Shown piece by piece: positions 7,919-14,007 of a stretch of DNA of 21,896 nt (within the stretch, counting starts at the first letter, position 1; each line of letters opens with the position of its first letter). Location: NCBI GenBank assembly GCA_024223125.1, contig JAAEOP010000192.1:1-21896 (forward strand), written 5' to 3'. Source of the stretch: Chloroflexota bacterium. GTDB lineage: Bacteria > Chloroflexota > Anaerolineae > Promineifilales > Promineifilaceae. The notes under the pieces are model-generated. The model searched no databases and had not been told where the DNA came from. It was given only the letters and a program-made list of their open reading frames with translations. A program made the position numbers and the translations under genes.

Positions 7919-8014
7919 ATTCATGTGCCCAATGAACGCTTTTATCTGCCCAACTATTACCGGGGTATTGAAACCAGCGTTCGCTTTTTGTGGGCTTACG
8001 GCCGTGTGTTTTGA
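7919..8014 (+). pseudogene. 3'-terminal fragment of a second M20 dipeptidase gene
   Basis: In frame it encodes 31 residues beginning IHVPNERFYLPNYYRGIE and ending at TGA. These match the last 31 residues of the upstream dipeptidase. By hand count 85 of 96 bases agree with 6847-6942. No start or upstream part is present: similarity stops seven bases after the DUF4058 stop codon. It is a remnant of a tandem or recombined paralogue whose 5' part was lost or replaced. Confidence 0.9.
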
Positions 8015-8799
8015 TGTGTTTGCCTTCTAAATATGATTACCACTGAAATTAATGATAGTATGGCTACTATTACAATGAAGATGGTTTCTATTGAGGGAAA
8101 TGATTTTGAGGAAAAGCTTTTTAAGTTAACAGCTGTGGGACTGGCAGGCTGTCCCCCAGGCGTTATCACATCATGTACACCTATGGCAGTGTCTCCAGAT
8201 GGATACCGTGTAAGTGATCTAGTATCCTGATCTGATCCCCAGTCTTCAATAGGACCTACCCGTATAGCAGTTCCAGAAAACCCTACATAAGTTATAGTCG
8301 GATCATCTGGTAAGTCTCCATTGAATAAAAGTTGGATATATTCATCATTCCCAGGATCATACAAAACGACATTATCACCACCATTGTTAATAACTGAAGT
8401 TCCTCGGCCAGCGTCAAAAATCACGCTGTCTGGATTTGTCATAGTAGGCAACGTTCCCCCAGCTTGTACACCAATAACGACTGTTGCATAAGCTCCGGAA
8501 ACAAGCTGTGTACCTGGCGGAAATGCAAACCAATTCCCACTACCCGAATCCCACAATTCCCAATTACTAATATCAATTGTACTGCCAGATAGATTGTAAA
8601 GTTCAATAAACTCATCCCGACTATCAGCAGTACCATTATTATCAGTATCAAACCCTGAAGCGCCACTGTTGGGATCGATCAGGATTTCATTAATGGCGAT
8701 GCCACTGTCAAGTATGGCTGTTGTTGGGGCTGCGTAAACTTCAACCACACTAATTGTGATTAGAACAAAAAGTCCAATGAAAATTCTTAAAACAGACAT
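7996..8799 (-). CDS. secreted lamin-tail-domain (LTD) protein with C-terminal anchor
   Basis: A protein of 267 residues. An N-terminal signal peptide (MSVLRIFIGLFVLITISVV, likely cut after VYA near 23) leads into an LTD immunoglobulin-like fold: IAINEILIDPNSG, a Ca-binding-like FDTDNNGTADSRDEFIELYN, then STIDISNWELWD and GTQLVSGAYATVVIG. A Ser/Thr-rich linker with TPGGQPASPTAV is followed by one hydrophobic span (IFIVIVAILSLISVVIIF) and a short basic tail, so the protein is probably displayed on the outer face of the membrane. The start at 8799 is supported by GGAGGTG (rich in SD bases) at about 8805-8811. The gene contains no CGGCCG before its last codons. Its stop codon and last five codons lie antisense to the dipeptidase remnant. 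Confidence 0.85.
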   Translation of the reverse strand: MSVLRIFIGLFVLITISVVEVYAAPTTAILDSGIAINEILIDPNSGASGFDTDNNGTADSRDEFIELYNLSGSTIDISNWELWDSGSGNWFAFPPGTQLVSGAYATVVIGVQAGGTLPTMTNPDSVIFDAGRGTSVINNGGDNVVLYDPGNDEYIQLLFNGDLPDDPTITYVGFSGTAIRVGPIEDWGSDQDTRSLTRYPSGDTAIGVHDVITPGGQPASPTAVNLKSFSSKSFPSIETIFIVIVAILSLISVVIIFRRQTHQNTRP

Positions 8800-8853
8800 C
8801 TTTTCACCTCCGAAATAAAATGTGCGCTTGTTGGCATCTGAGGTTACATACAA

Positions 8854-9067
8854 TTCAGATTCTCCCCGACCAAATCACTGAGAAGTGGGCACTCATAAAA
8901 GCATCAATTATGTGTAACTAAAGGTACCAATTCCCCTTCTATAAAAAAGTTGCACATCAGGTTCCTATGAATAAATTACAGTAAAAGCCCACTCTTGACT
9001 ATTATCTCAGTTTAAGGGGCTGCCAGCAAAGTTTCCAATAACTCATCAATATTCTCTGAAATTCAGT
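8854..9067. other. AT-rich non-coding stretch
   Basis: No gene seen. On the minus strand, 9012-9062 reads ISENIDELLETLLAAP followed by a stop. This could be the C-terminus of a lost gene cut off by the element at 9068, but 16 codons are too few to support a call. Confidence 0.4.
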
Positions 9068-9219
9068 GTAGGGGTGGGATGACCGGCCTATAACCTTCGG
9101 CTGACGTAGAACCTAAATGCCGGTTATCTCACCCCGCACCCGGCTGTGCGGAGGGTGAGATGGTGCGGAATAACGGTTTTATGCCAGACAACAACCATAC
9201 CGCACCATCCCACCCCTAC
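9068..9219. mobile_element. 152-bp MITE-like element with 14-bp terminal inverted repeats
   Basis: GTAGGGGTGGGATG (9068-9081) is inverted perfectly at 9206-9219. Inside, ATCTCACC plus CCGCAC (9126-9139) pairs with GTGCGG and GGTGAGAT (9146-9161), with a two-base bulge. GATGGTGCGG (9159-9168) pairs with CCGCACCATC (9200-9209). It has no coding capacity. No clear target duplication is seen at the edges. It lies 36 bases after the stop of the GT9 gene, so the stems may also act on that transcript. Confidence 0.6.
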
Positions 9220-9255
9220 CTTATCTCTGTTCAAATTTGGTATGGCTGCCCATAA

Positions 9256-10374
9256 TTAAGATTTGGGCTGGAGTAAACGATCGGCCGCTTTGGTAACTTC
9301 ATTGACAGAAACGCCATCTTGCCAGGTAAACGGCCGTTCCTCCACAATCTCCCGCCACAAAACCACCACCTTATCTTCTTCGCCATAAGGGGCAGAAATC
9401 GTGGGGTCGCTTGGTCCAAAAATGGCGATGGTGGGACAGCCTACCGCGGCCGCAATATGGGTCGACCCAGTATCATTACCCACATACAAATCAGCCATCT
9501 CCCCCAAAGCGCCAATTTCACTTAAGCTCACGCTGCCCGTCCAGTTAGCGGCCGCAACGGGAATTAAACCGACAATATCGGCCGCCAACGGCCGATCAGC
9601 TTCACTGCCCACCAATAGCAACCTGACATTGTGCTTGCGTACCAAGTGATTGGCCAGGCGCACAAAACGTTCTACCGGCCAACGTTTGGCCTCATCTTCA
9701 AAAGCGGAACCATGCCCGCCGCCGGGATGTAATATGACCAACGGCACATCCCCCAGCCAGTCCAATTCATCAATGAGGCGTTTGGTCACGGCCGTGCGCG
9801 CCCCATCAGAGGGGTAAAAAGAGAGCGGTAAACGACTGAACGGCCCGGTATTAATTCCAATTGCTGCGGCTAATGAAAGGTAGACGGCTGCTGCGTGTCG
9901 TTCGGCCGTTGGCGGCCGTACCGGTAATGTATGGGCAAAACCGCGACCTTGAATATTAATACCAATTCGCTGTGGAATTCTGGCTTGCCAGGCAATATAA
10001 GACAAAATGCCAGAACGACCGGGAATAAAGCAAGTATCATATTTTTCCTGGCGCAAACGGTCGCTTAACTCCCTGATTTCTGACCAGGATTGTTGGTGTA
10101 CGGCCGCTTCCCCCAACCTGATCAGCTCTTTCAGCTGCGGATTGCCGGAAATGGCTGGCCGCGCCCAATCGCTCACCGCCCAATCAAATTGGGTTTGAGG
10201 ATAAGCTTTGCTTAAGACAGTTAACAAGGGTGTTGCCAGAATCACCTGGCTAATGCAGCACGGATGTAGAATCAGAGCTTTTTTTGGGGGTGTGAACGGC
10301 CGTCGCCCAAACAATCTAAAAGGAATACCAGCCATGCGGGCTGCGGCCGTAGTGAATGGGTTCTCAAGAGGCAC
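9256..10374 (-). CDS. glycosyltransferase family 9 (heptosyltransferase-like)
   Basis: A protein of 372 residues with the ADP-heptose:LPS heptosyltransferase fold (GT-B). An N-terminal Rossmann half starts KALILHPCCISQVILATPLL. The donor-binding half has VILHPGGGHGSAFEDEAKRWP, RLLLVGSEAD, and the hallmark DLYVGNDTGSTHIAAAVGCPTIAIFGPSDP. It transfers a sugar from a nucleotide donor to a cell-surface glycan at the cytoplasmic membrane. The donor cannot be inferred, and most Chloroflexota lack classical LPS, so heptose is not assumed. The start is GTG at 10374, sharing one base with the comEA stop (TAGTG), which implies coupled translation. The odd CC in HPCCISQ replaces the more usual GAIGD-type loop. 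Confidence 0.88.
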   Translation of the reverse strand: MPLENPFTTAAARMAGIPFRLFGRRPFTPPKKALILHPCCISQVILATPLLTVLSKAYPQTQFDWAVSDWARPAISGNPQLKELIRLGEAAVHQQSWSEIRELSDRLRQEKYDTCFIPGRSGILSYIAWQARIPQRIGINIQGRGFAHTLPVRPPTAERHAAAVYLSLAAAIGINTGPFSRLPLSFYPSDGARTAVTKRLIDELDWLGDVPLVILHPGGGHGSAFEDEAKRWPVERFVRLANHLVRKHNVRLLLVGSEADRPLAADIVGLIPVAAANWTGSVSLSEIGALGEMADLYVGNDTGSTHIAAAVGCPTIAIFGPSDPTISAPYGEEDKVVVLWREIVEERPFTWQDGVSVNEVTKAADRLLQPKS

Positions 10375-11000
10375 TATTCGTCTACCGTAATCAACTCTTT
10401 CATCTGGTTAAATTTGGCCTCGCCAATGCCGGACACATCCATAATGGCTTCAATGGTGGTAAAATTACCGTTGGCGTCACGATGTTCAATAATTTTCTGG
10501 GCCGTGCTGGGGCCAACGCCGGGCAATGTATCTAGCTCATCCTTTGTGGCCTGATTGATATTGACCAGAGCGCCAGATGGTTTGCTAACGGCCGTTTCCC
10601 CATCATCTGCAGAGGACGCCGGTTCAGAAACCACATTGGCCGGGGCGCTGACCTGTTCATCTTGAGCGGGCACATACACTTGCACCCCATCTTGCAAAGG
10701 TTGGGCCAAATTGACAACGGCCGTATTTGCTTCTTCTGTAAACCCACCAGCGGCCGTAACGGCCGTTTCCACAATACTACCCGGTGGCAGTTCATATACA
10801 TCTGGCGCAGCCACCTGCCCATTCACATACACCCGCATTGGCCCCGGTGTACCGGTTGGTTCTGGAGCGGCCGTAGGCGGTGGCGGCTCAATGATAATTG
10901 GGGCCGGTTGTACCCGGTTCAACAATGTTAACCCGCCAACCCCCACCATAATGCCTAAAAACAAACCAACTGCCAACCATCCCCACTTATTGTCTGCCAT
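10374..11000 (-). CDS. comEA: ComEA-like DNA-binding protein
   Basis: A membrane-anchored DNA receptor for natural transformation. Of 208 residues, a single N-terminal membrane span lies at about 8-27. A Pro/Thr-rich linker follows (IIIEPPPPTAAPEPTGTPGP), then an SLBB domain (about 55-112, MRVYVNGQVAAPDVYELPPG). After a Ser/Ala-rich linker comes the helix-hairpin-helix pair (about 144-205, with VNINQATKDELDTLPGVGPS and MDVSGIGEAKFNQMKEL) that binds DNA without sequence preference. The start at 11000 is preferred because AGGGA precedes it and the span then lies at the N-terminus. An upstream in-frame start at 11087 would add 29 charged residues. comEC is not present. The partner here is a glycosyltransferase. 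Confidence 0.9.
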   Translation of the reverse strand: MADNKWGWLAVGLFLGIMVGVGGLTLLNRVQPAPIIIEPPPPTAAPEPTGTPGPMRVYVNGQVAAPDVYELPPGSIVETAVTAAGGFTEEANTAVVNLAQPLQDGVQVYVPAQDEQVSAPANVVSEPASSADDGETAVSKPSGALVNINQATKDELDTLPGVGPSTAQKIIEHRDANGNFTTIEAIMDVSGIGEAKFNQMKELITVDE

Positions 11001-11082
11001 GGCTTTCCCTTTGTAACTATACAGCCTATCAAGAGACCTGCGGTGTTTTTTGAACAAAATTCCCGGCCGGTCTAATTCGATA

Positions 11083-11101
11083 CGCAAACTGACAGTTTGC
11101 G
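11083..11101. repeat. perfect dyad CGCAAACT-GAC-AGTTTGCG
   Basis: Eight-base arms around a three-base centre, about 85 bases upstream of comEA and in the divergent spacer. It could be an operator or a short hairpin repeat. Confidence 0.5.
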
Positions 11102-11210
11102 CTACAGGTTTATGGACTGCTTCGAGTTAAGAATCGCTTTATTCTGGTCATTGTAACACGCCCTTAATTTTTCAAAAAACGTGACTTATAGTATCTTTAC
11201 TTTGATCTAG

Positions 11211-11275
11211 AGGTGACAGTCACTTAAAATGTATTATGTTTTGACTGCTACCACTGGGAAAAGTGACTATCACCT
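11211..11275. promoter_or_regulatory. inverted repeat AGGTGACAGTCACTT ... AAGTGACTATCACCT
   Basis: The 15-base arms at 11211-11225 and 11261-11275 pair at 14 positions. The left arm is itself a palindrome (GTGAC-A-GTCAC), and the right arm is its diverged copy. It lies in the spacer between divergent comEA and the DUF3467 operon, and its right arm covers the likely -10 of the latter. An operator for a dimeric regulator is plausible, a repeat element is the alternative. Confidence 0.5.
11241..11270 (+). promoter_or_regulatory. likely promoter of the DUF3467-translin operon
   Basis: TTGACT (11241-11246), 18 bases, then GACTAT (11265-11270). The -35 is good and the -10 is modest. The start would be near 11278, about 50 bases before the ATG at 11330. 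Confidence 0.4.
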
Positions 11276-11329
11276 GAACGATTACGTTATTTGTACAGCT
11301 TCCGGGAAGATTTTTACAAGGAGCAAACC

Positions 11330-11686
11330 ATGTCTGAACAACCAAAGCCTGATAATAAACCCAAACCAGGTCAGCAAAAAATCACGATTGATATACCGAA
11401 GGAGTTAACGGCCGTGTACGCCAATGTCGCCTTCATCAGCAATACGCCGGCCGAAATGGTGTTGGACTTTGCCCAGGTGCTGCCCCGCACTCCACGCGGT
11501 AAAATAATGGCCCGCGTCATCATGTCGCCTATGCACGCCAAAATGTTACAACACGCCCTGGCCCAAAACATTGCCAACTACGAGCGTCAGTTTGGCGAAA
11601 TTCGCCTGCCCTCCAACCTGGCTGATCAATTTTTCCGCTTCCCCCAACAAGATCAAGATGAGGACAATGACAATAAAGATAAATAA
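11330..11686 (+). CDS. DUF3467 domain protein
   Basis: A protein of 118 residues. A charged, disordered head (MSEQPKPDNKPKPGQQK) is followed by the compact DUF3467 domain (about 20-100: ITIDIPKELTAVYANVAFIS, EMVLDFAQVLPRTPRGKIMA, VIMSPMHAKMLQHALAQNIA) and an acidic tail of Asp/Glu/Asn/Lys. The family is small and uncharacterised. Its members are found across Chloroflexota, Bacteroidetes and Archaea. A TTG start 39 bases upstream is possible, but ACAAGGAG nine bases before 11330 fixes the ATG. It is followed 15 bases later by the translin-family gene, and the two are probably cotranscribed. An RNA or protein partner role is inference only. Confidence 0.85.
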   Translation: MSEQPKPDNKPKPGQQKITIDIPKELTAVYANVAFISNTPAEMVLDFAQVLPRTPRGKIMARVIMSPMHAKMLQHALAQNIANYERQFGEIRLPSNLADQFFRFPQQDQDEDNDNKDK

Positions 11687-11701
11687 AGATTGGAGAACAT
11701 A

Positions 11702-12334
11702 ATGGACACTCTTGAACAAACTGCCGACATTATTCGTACAGAAATGGAACACAAAAACAGTGCTCGCGACCGTGCCTACCACGACTCACGCCAGCTAATC
11801 AGCCTGTGCGCCCGCGCTATCCGTGCTGTCCACCGCGAAGAATGGGATAAAGCCCAAACTCTCATTGCCGAAGCTCAAACCGAAACACAACAGTTAATTG
11901 AGGGCGTTCAAGATTATCCGAGTTTATATCATGCTGGCTATACGCAAGATGCGATTAAAGAATTTGTCGAAGCCAATCTGACCTATGCTTTGATACGCGA
12001 CCTGCCCCTACCCACCCCGAAAGAATTAGGTGTGGAAGGGAATACCTGGCTCAACGGTCTCTCTGAAGCAGCCACAGAACTGCGCCGCCGAATTCTGGAC
12101 ATCATCCGCCACGGCCACAGTGATGAAGCGGAACGATTGTTGGATAATATGGACCAGATTTACAGTATCCTGGTCACTTTTGATTTCAGAGATACCATCA
12201 CCGGTGGTCTACGCCGTCGCACAGACACTGTCCGCGCCGTCCTGGAACGCACTCGAGGTGATGTCACCAACAGTCTACGCCAATCAGAATTGGAGAAGGC
12301 GCTTAAGGCGCTGGAGGCCAAGCTACAAGGATAA
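11702..12334 (+). CDS. translin family RNA/ssDNA-binding protein (COG2178 type)
   Basis: A protein of 210 residues, entirely helical in appearance. An N-terminal amphipathic helix leads into RDRAYHDSRQLISLCARAIRAVHR, then EFVEANLTYALIRDLPLPTP, and the family signature RDTITGGLRRRTDTVRAVLERTRGD near the C-terminus. Eukaryotic translin binds RNA and single-stranded DNA as an octamer and, with TRAX, forms the C3PO nuclease. Bacterial and archaeal members resemble it in fold but their role is unclear. The ATG at 11702 is supported by GGAG at 11692-11695. It stands in an operon with DUF3467, suggesting a nucleic-acid-linked job. A CATCGCT/AGCGATG hairpin without a T-run lies downstream at 12387-12406. 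Confidence 0.85.
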   Translation: MDTLEQTADIIRTEMEHKNSARDRAYHDSRQLISLCARAIRAVHREEWDKAQTLIAEAQTETQQLIEGVQDYPSLYHAGYTQDAIKEFVEANLTYALIRDLPLPTPKELGVEGNTWLNGLSEAATELRRRILDIIRHGHSDEAERLLDNMDQIYSILVTFDFRDTITGGLRRRTDTVRAVLERTRGDVTNSLRQSELEKALKALEAKLQG

Positions 12335-12347
12335 TACCGGTAAGTAG

Positions 12348-12387
12348 TTTTCAATGTGCAGTTTTCAGTAAACAGTTTCAGTGACTC
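12348..12387. repeat. CAGTTTTCAGTAAACAGT low-complexity spacer
   Basis: Iterated TTTTCAATGTGCAG, TTTTCAGTA and ACAGTTTCAGTG units between convergent genes, of the same type as the blocks at 2024 and 2778. The hairpin at 12387-12406 follows directly. Confidence 0.6.
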
Positions 12388-12464
12388 ATCGCTGGAGATA
12401 GCGATGTTACATATAAGTGACAGATGTTTACACTGGGATGTTCTGGCTGCACACTACACACCGA

Positions 12465-12878
12465 TTACTGGCTGCTAACAACACCCCAAGCCAGCAGACC
12501 CAACCCCAAGCCGACCAGTAGACCAACGGCCGTCCATAATCCCATTTGTCCCATTACCCAGCCAATTTCTGAAGGGGTGAACTCCGGGCCATGGGCGTGT
12601 AGTCCTGTTTTGACAGCCATAAAAACCAACGTCAGCAAACCGCTGCCCAGGCCAAACCCCAACCCCAACACGGCCGAAATAGCCAACCACATCTTCAACC
12701 CCACCCTTCGACCGCCGAGATGTTTTTGCAGAAGGTAGATGAGAAGTACGGCCGTTGTCAACACCCCCAACAGCACAGCCCGCCACAACCACCCTTCCAG
12801 AGCAATCCACATCACCCCATACACTCCCCAACTTATCAGCAGCCCGCGCCACCCTGGAATCCGTTTTGGAATTAGCAT
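12465..12878 (-). CDS. small integral membrane protein, unknown function
   Basis: A protein of 137 residues, very hydrophobic, with about four membrane spans: WRGLLISWGVYGVMWIALEG, then AVLLGVLTTAVLLIYLLQ, AISAVLGLGFGLGSGLLTLVF, and a Gly/Leu-rich last span ending in VGLGLGLLAWGVV. A hydrophilic loop near 100 has KTGLHAHGPEFTPSEIGWV, which contains the only His residues of that half. I do not recognise the family. The ATG at 12878 is preferred over an in-frame TTG at 12911, because an extended -10 (TGCTACAAT) would sit between them and make the message essentially leaderless. No ribosome site is seen at either start. The stop codon lies within spacer-type repeat sequence. Confidence 0.6.
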   Translation of the reverse strand: MLIPKRIPGWRGLLISWGVYGVMWIALEGWLWRAVLLGVLTTAVLLIYLLQKHLGGRRVGLKMWLAISAVLGLGFGLGSGLLTLVFMAVKTGLHAHGPEFTPSEIGWVMGQMGLWTAVGLLVGLGLGLLAWGVVSSQ

Positions 12879-12886
12879 TGCGGCCG

Positions 12887-12892
12887 ATTGTA
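12887..12892 (-). promoter_or_regulatory. extended -10 element TG-C-TACAAT
   Basis: On the minus strand, TACAAT preceded by TGC, about eight bases before the ATG at 12878. The -35 position (CGGATT at 17 bases) is weak, as is common with extended -10 promoters. Confidence 0.4.
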
Positions 12893-12911
12893 GCACAGCC
12901 ACCAGAACCAA

Positions 12912-13047
12912 TCCGGTGTGGACATTGCATTTCCAGGTTTGCTTTTGTCGTCAAAATATCGTAATATCTTAATATTGACAATACGAAATAGATGTGTTAA
13001 GCTTCGCTTCGTATCATAAACTCAATGTGATGGGAGATAACTAGATC
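12912..13047. other. non-coding spacer
   Basis: AT-rich sequence with AATATC/TTAATATT runs near 12955-12975. No gene or clear signal seen. Confidence 0.4.
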
Positions 13048-13176
13048 ATGGTTCACCACAAACAAATCAACTCAATAACAGTCGAACAGAGAAATGATTT
13101 GACGCTTGATCAATGGATCAGCCCACGCCCAAGTTTATGCCCGTCCGCCCAAATGCGTTTTCCCGATAAAAGTTAG
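13048..13176 (+). CDS. possible 42-residue small protein before a terminator
   Basis: An ATG frame of 42 codons (begins MVHHKQINSI, ends MRFPDKS), followed 28 bases later by a strong intrinsic terminator. GGGAG lies 11 bases before the ATG, further than usual. There is no recognisable domain or hydrophobic segment. The terminator shows that something is transcribed on the plus strand here. Whether it is this frame or a small RNA cannot be decided from the sequence. Confidence 0.2.
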   Translation: MVHHKQINSITVEQRNDLTLDQWISPRPSLCPSAQMRFPDKS

Positions 13177-13204
13177 GCTTTCTGCCACTTACCACAACGA
13201 ACGC

Positions 13205-13233
13205 AACGCGGGCAGAAAAGCCCGCGTTTTTTT
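13205..13233 (+). terminator. rho-independent terminator
   Basis: AACGCGGGC (13205-13213), loop AGAAAA, GCCCGCGTT (13220-13228), and a run of seven T (13227-13233). Confidence 0.85.
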
Positions 13234-13382
13234 GTTTCTACAAGCTTTGGCCTAAAGGCTGCCAGAACTGCGTCCGATGCAGGGACATAGATGCCCTGTT
13301 CAAACGCCCTAACCTGATGGTAGCCACGGCCGTTAACAACACCGCCCTTTAACAATCAGATACTGTCTTTTTTTAACAACTT
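13234..13382. other. spacer before the tRNA array
   Basis: Only one CGGCCG palindrome (near 13327) and a T-run at 13366-13374. No gene that I would support. Confidence 0.4.
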
Positions 13383-13456
13383 GGTCTCGTGGGGAGTTCG
13401 GAATCCTCGCTGGTCTGTCACGCCAGAGATCGCCGGTTCAAATCCGGTCGAGACCG
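13383..13456 (+). tRNA. tRNA-Asp (GTC)
   Basis: Acceptor GGTCTCG pairs with CGAGACC, discriminator G. Anticodon stem CTGGT/GCCAG encloses loop CTGTCAC, anticodon GTC. T arm is GCCGG-TTCAAAT-CCGGT. The D arm is slightly unusual. CCA is not encoded (the gene is followed by CACA). Confidence 0.9.
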
Positions 13457-13465
13457 CACAATTGT

Positions 13466-13540
13466 TGTGAGGTGGCCGATGGGCAAGGCGCCGCACTGTT
13501 AATGCGGATCATGTGGGTTCAAATCCCACCCTCGCAGCCA
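13466..13540 (+). tRNA. tRNA-Asn (GTT), CCA encoded
   Basis: Acceptor TGTGAGG pairs with CCTCGCA (one T-G pair). D arm GCC...GGC, anticodon stem CCGCA/TGCGG with loop CTGTTAA, anticodon GTT. T arm GTGGG-TTCAAAT-CCCAC, discriminator G, then CCA at 13538-13540. Confidence 0.9.
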
Positions 13541-13542
13541 AC

Positions 13543-13549
13543 GGGCTAG
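13543..13549 (+). pseudogene. 5' acceptor-stem piece of a split tRNA-Ala-like gene
   Basis: GGGCTAG here would pair at six of seven positions with CCAGTCC at 13714-13720, giving the G3:U70 pair that marks alanine tRNA. It is separated from the rest of the gene by the element at 13550-13653. Confidence 0.5.
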
Positions 13550-13653
13550 TACAGCGCGGCGCAAGTCCGTGTGCATCTAAATAGTTTCGCGCTGTACTTA
13601 AACAGGTTGGCAGTTTGCATTATTTATTGCACACGCATTTATGCCAACCTGTA
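13550..13653. mobile_element. 104-bp two-hairpin element flanked by CTAG, inside a tRNA gene
   Basis: CTAG stands at both edges (13546-13549 and 13654-13657) and the ends read TACAG / CTGTA. Two hairpins fill it. AGTACAGCGCG (13548-13558) pairs with CGCGCTGTACT (13588-13598). ACAGGTTGGCA (13602-13612) pairs with TGCCAACCTGT (13642-13652). It has no coding capacity. A 4-bp CTAG duplication fits the YTAR target known for IS5-group elements, but since CTAG is palindromic it could instead belong to the terminal repeats. Confidence 0.55.
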
Positions 13654-13721
13654 CTAGTCGTCCAACGGGAAGACACTGCCTTTGCAACACAGAAATGCGA
13701 GTTCAATTCTCGCCCAGTCCA
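13654..13721 (+). pseudogene. interrupted tRNA-Ala (TGC)-like gene, main part
   Basis: D arm GTC-CAACGGGAA-GAC, then CTGCC-TTTGCAA-CACAG with anticodon TGC (T33 present), variable AAAT, T arm GCGAG-TTCAATT-CTCGC, acceptor CCAGTCC, discriminator A. Two anticodon-stem pairs next to the loop are mismatched (C-A, C-C). With the present 5' sequence GTACTAG only five of seven acceptor pairs form. The layout otherwise matches the Gln gene of the same array. Probably inactive, or read from an altered acceptor stem. Confidence 0.5.
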
Positions 13722-13730
13722 TAATGGTTC

Positions 13731-13803
13731 AGGCGGATAGCTCAATTGGTAGAGCGGTGGTCTCCAAAACCACAGGCCGTAGGTTCGATTCCTGCTCCGC
13801 CTG
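13731..13803 (+). tRNA. tRNA-Trp (CCA)
   Basis: Acceptor AGGCGGA/TCCGCCT, discriminator G. D arm GCTC...GAGC, anticodon stem GTGGT/ACCAC with loop CTCCAAA, anticodon CCA. T loop TTCGATT. A CTTATG-GCAG-CATAAG hairpin follows directly (13804-13819). Confidence 0.92.
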
Positions 13804-13907
13804 CTTATGGCAGCATAAGTTGTCATATTCTTCTCCCCCCCTTCATGTGGGGTAATAGCCCCAAACAGAGCTGGAACAAAGCAGTTCTCGCTCCGTCTCC
13901 CTTTTTT

Positions 13908-13979
13908 TACGGGGTCGTCTAACAGGCAGGACAGCTGACTTTGAATCAGCAAATCCAGGTTCGAACCCTGGCCCCGTAG
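13908..13979 (+). tRNA. tRNA-Gln (TTG)
   Basis: Acceptor TACGGGG/CCCCGTA includes the U1-A72 pair typical of glutamine tRNA, discriminator G. D arm GTC...GAC, anticodon stem GCTGA/TCAGC with loop CTTTGAA, anticodon TTG. T arm CCAGG-TTCGAAC-CCTGG. No CCA encoded. Confidence 0.9.
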
Positions 13980-14007
13980 TCCGGCGATCGGTAATCAGTA
14001 ATCAGTG

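Noticed and set aside
9012..9062. Minus-strand ISENIDELLETLLAAP followed by a stop, as the C-terminus of a lost gene
   Set aside because: Only 16 codons with an in-frame stop just upstream. Not enough to separate from chance.
13173..13355. A 60-codon minus-strand frame ending CPRCVRCGKWQKA
   Set aside because: The cysteine pattern is tempting, but the frame needs a TTG start without a ribosome site, runs through the intrinsic terminator stem, and has no recognised relatives.
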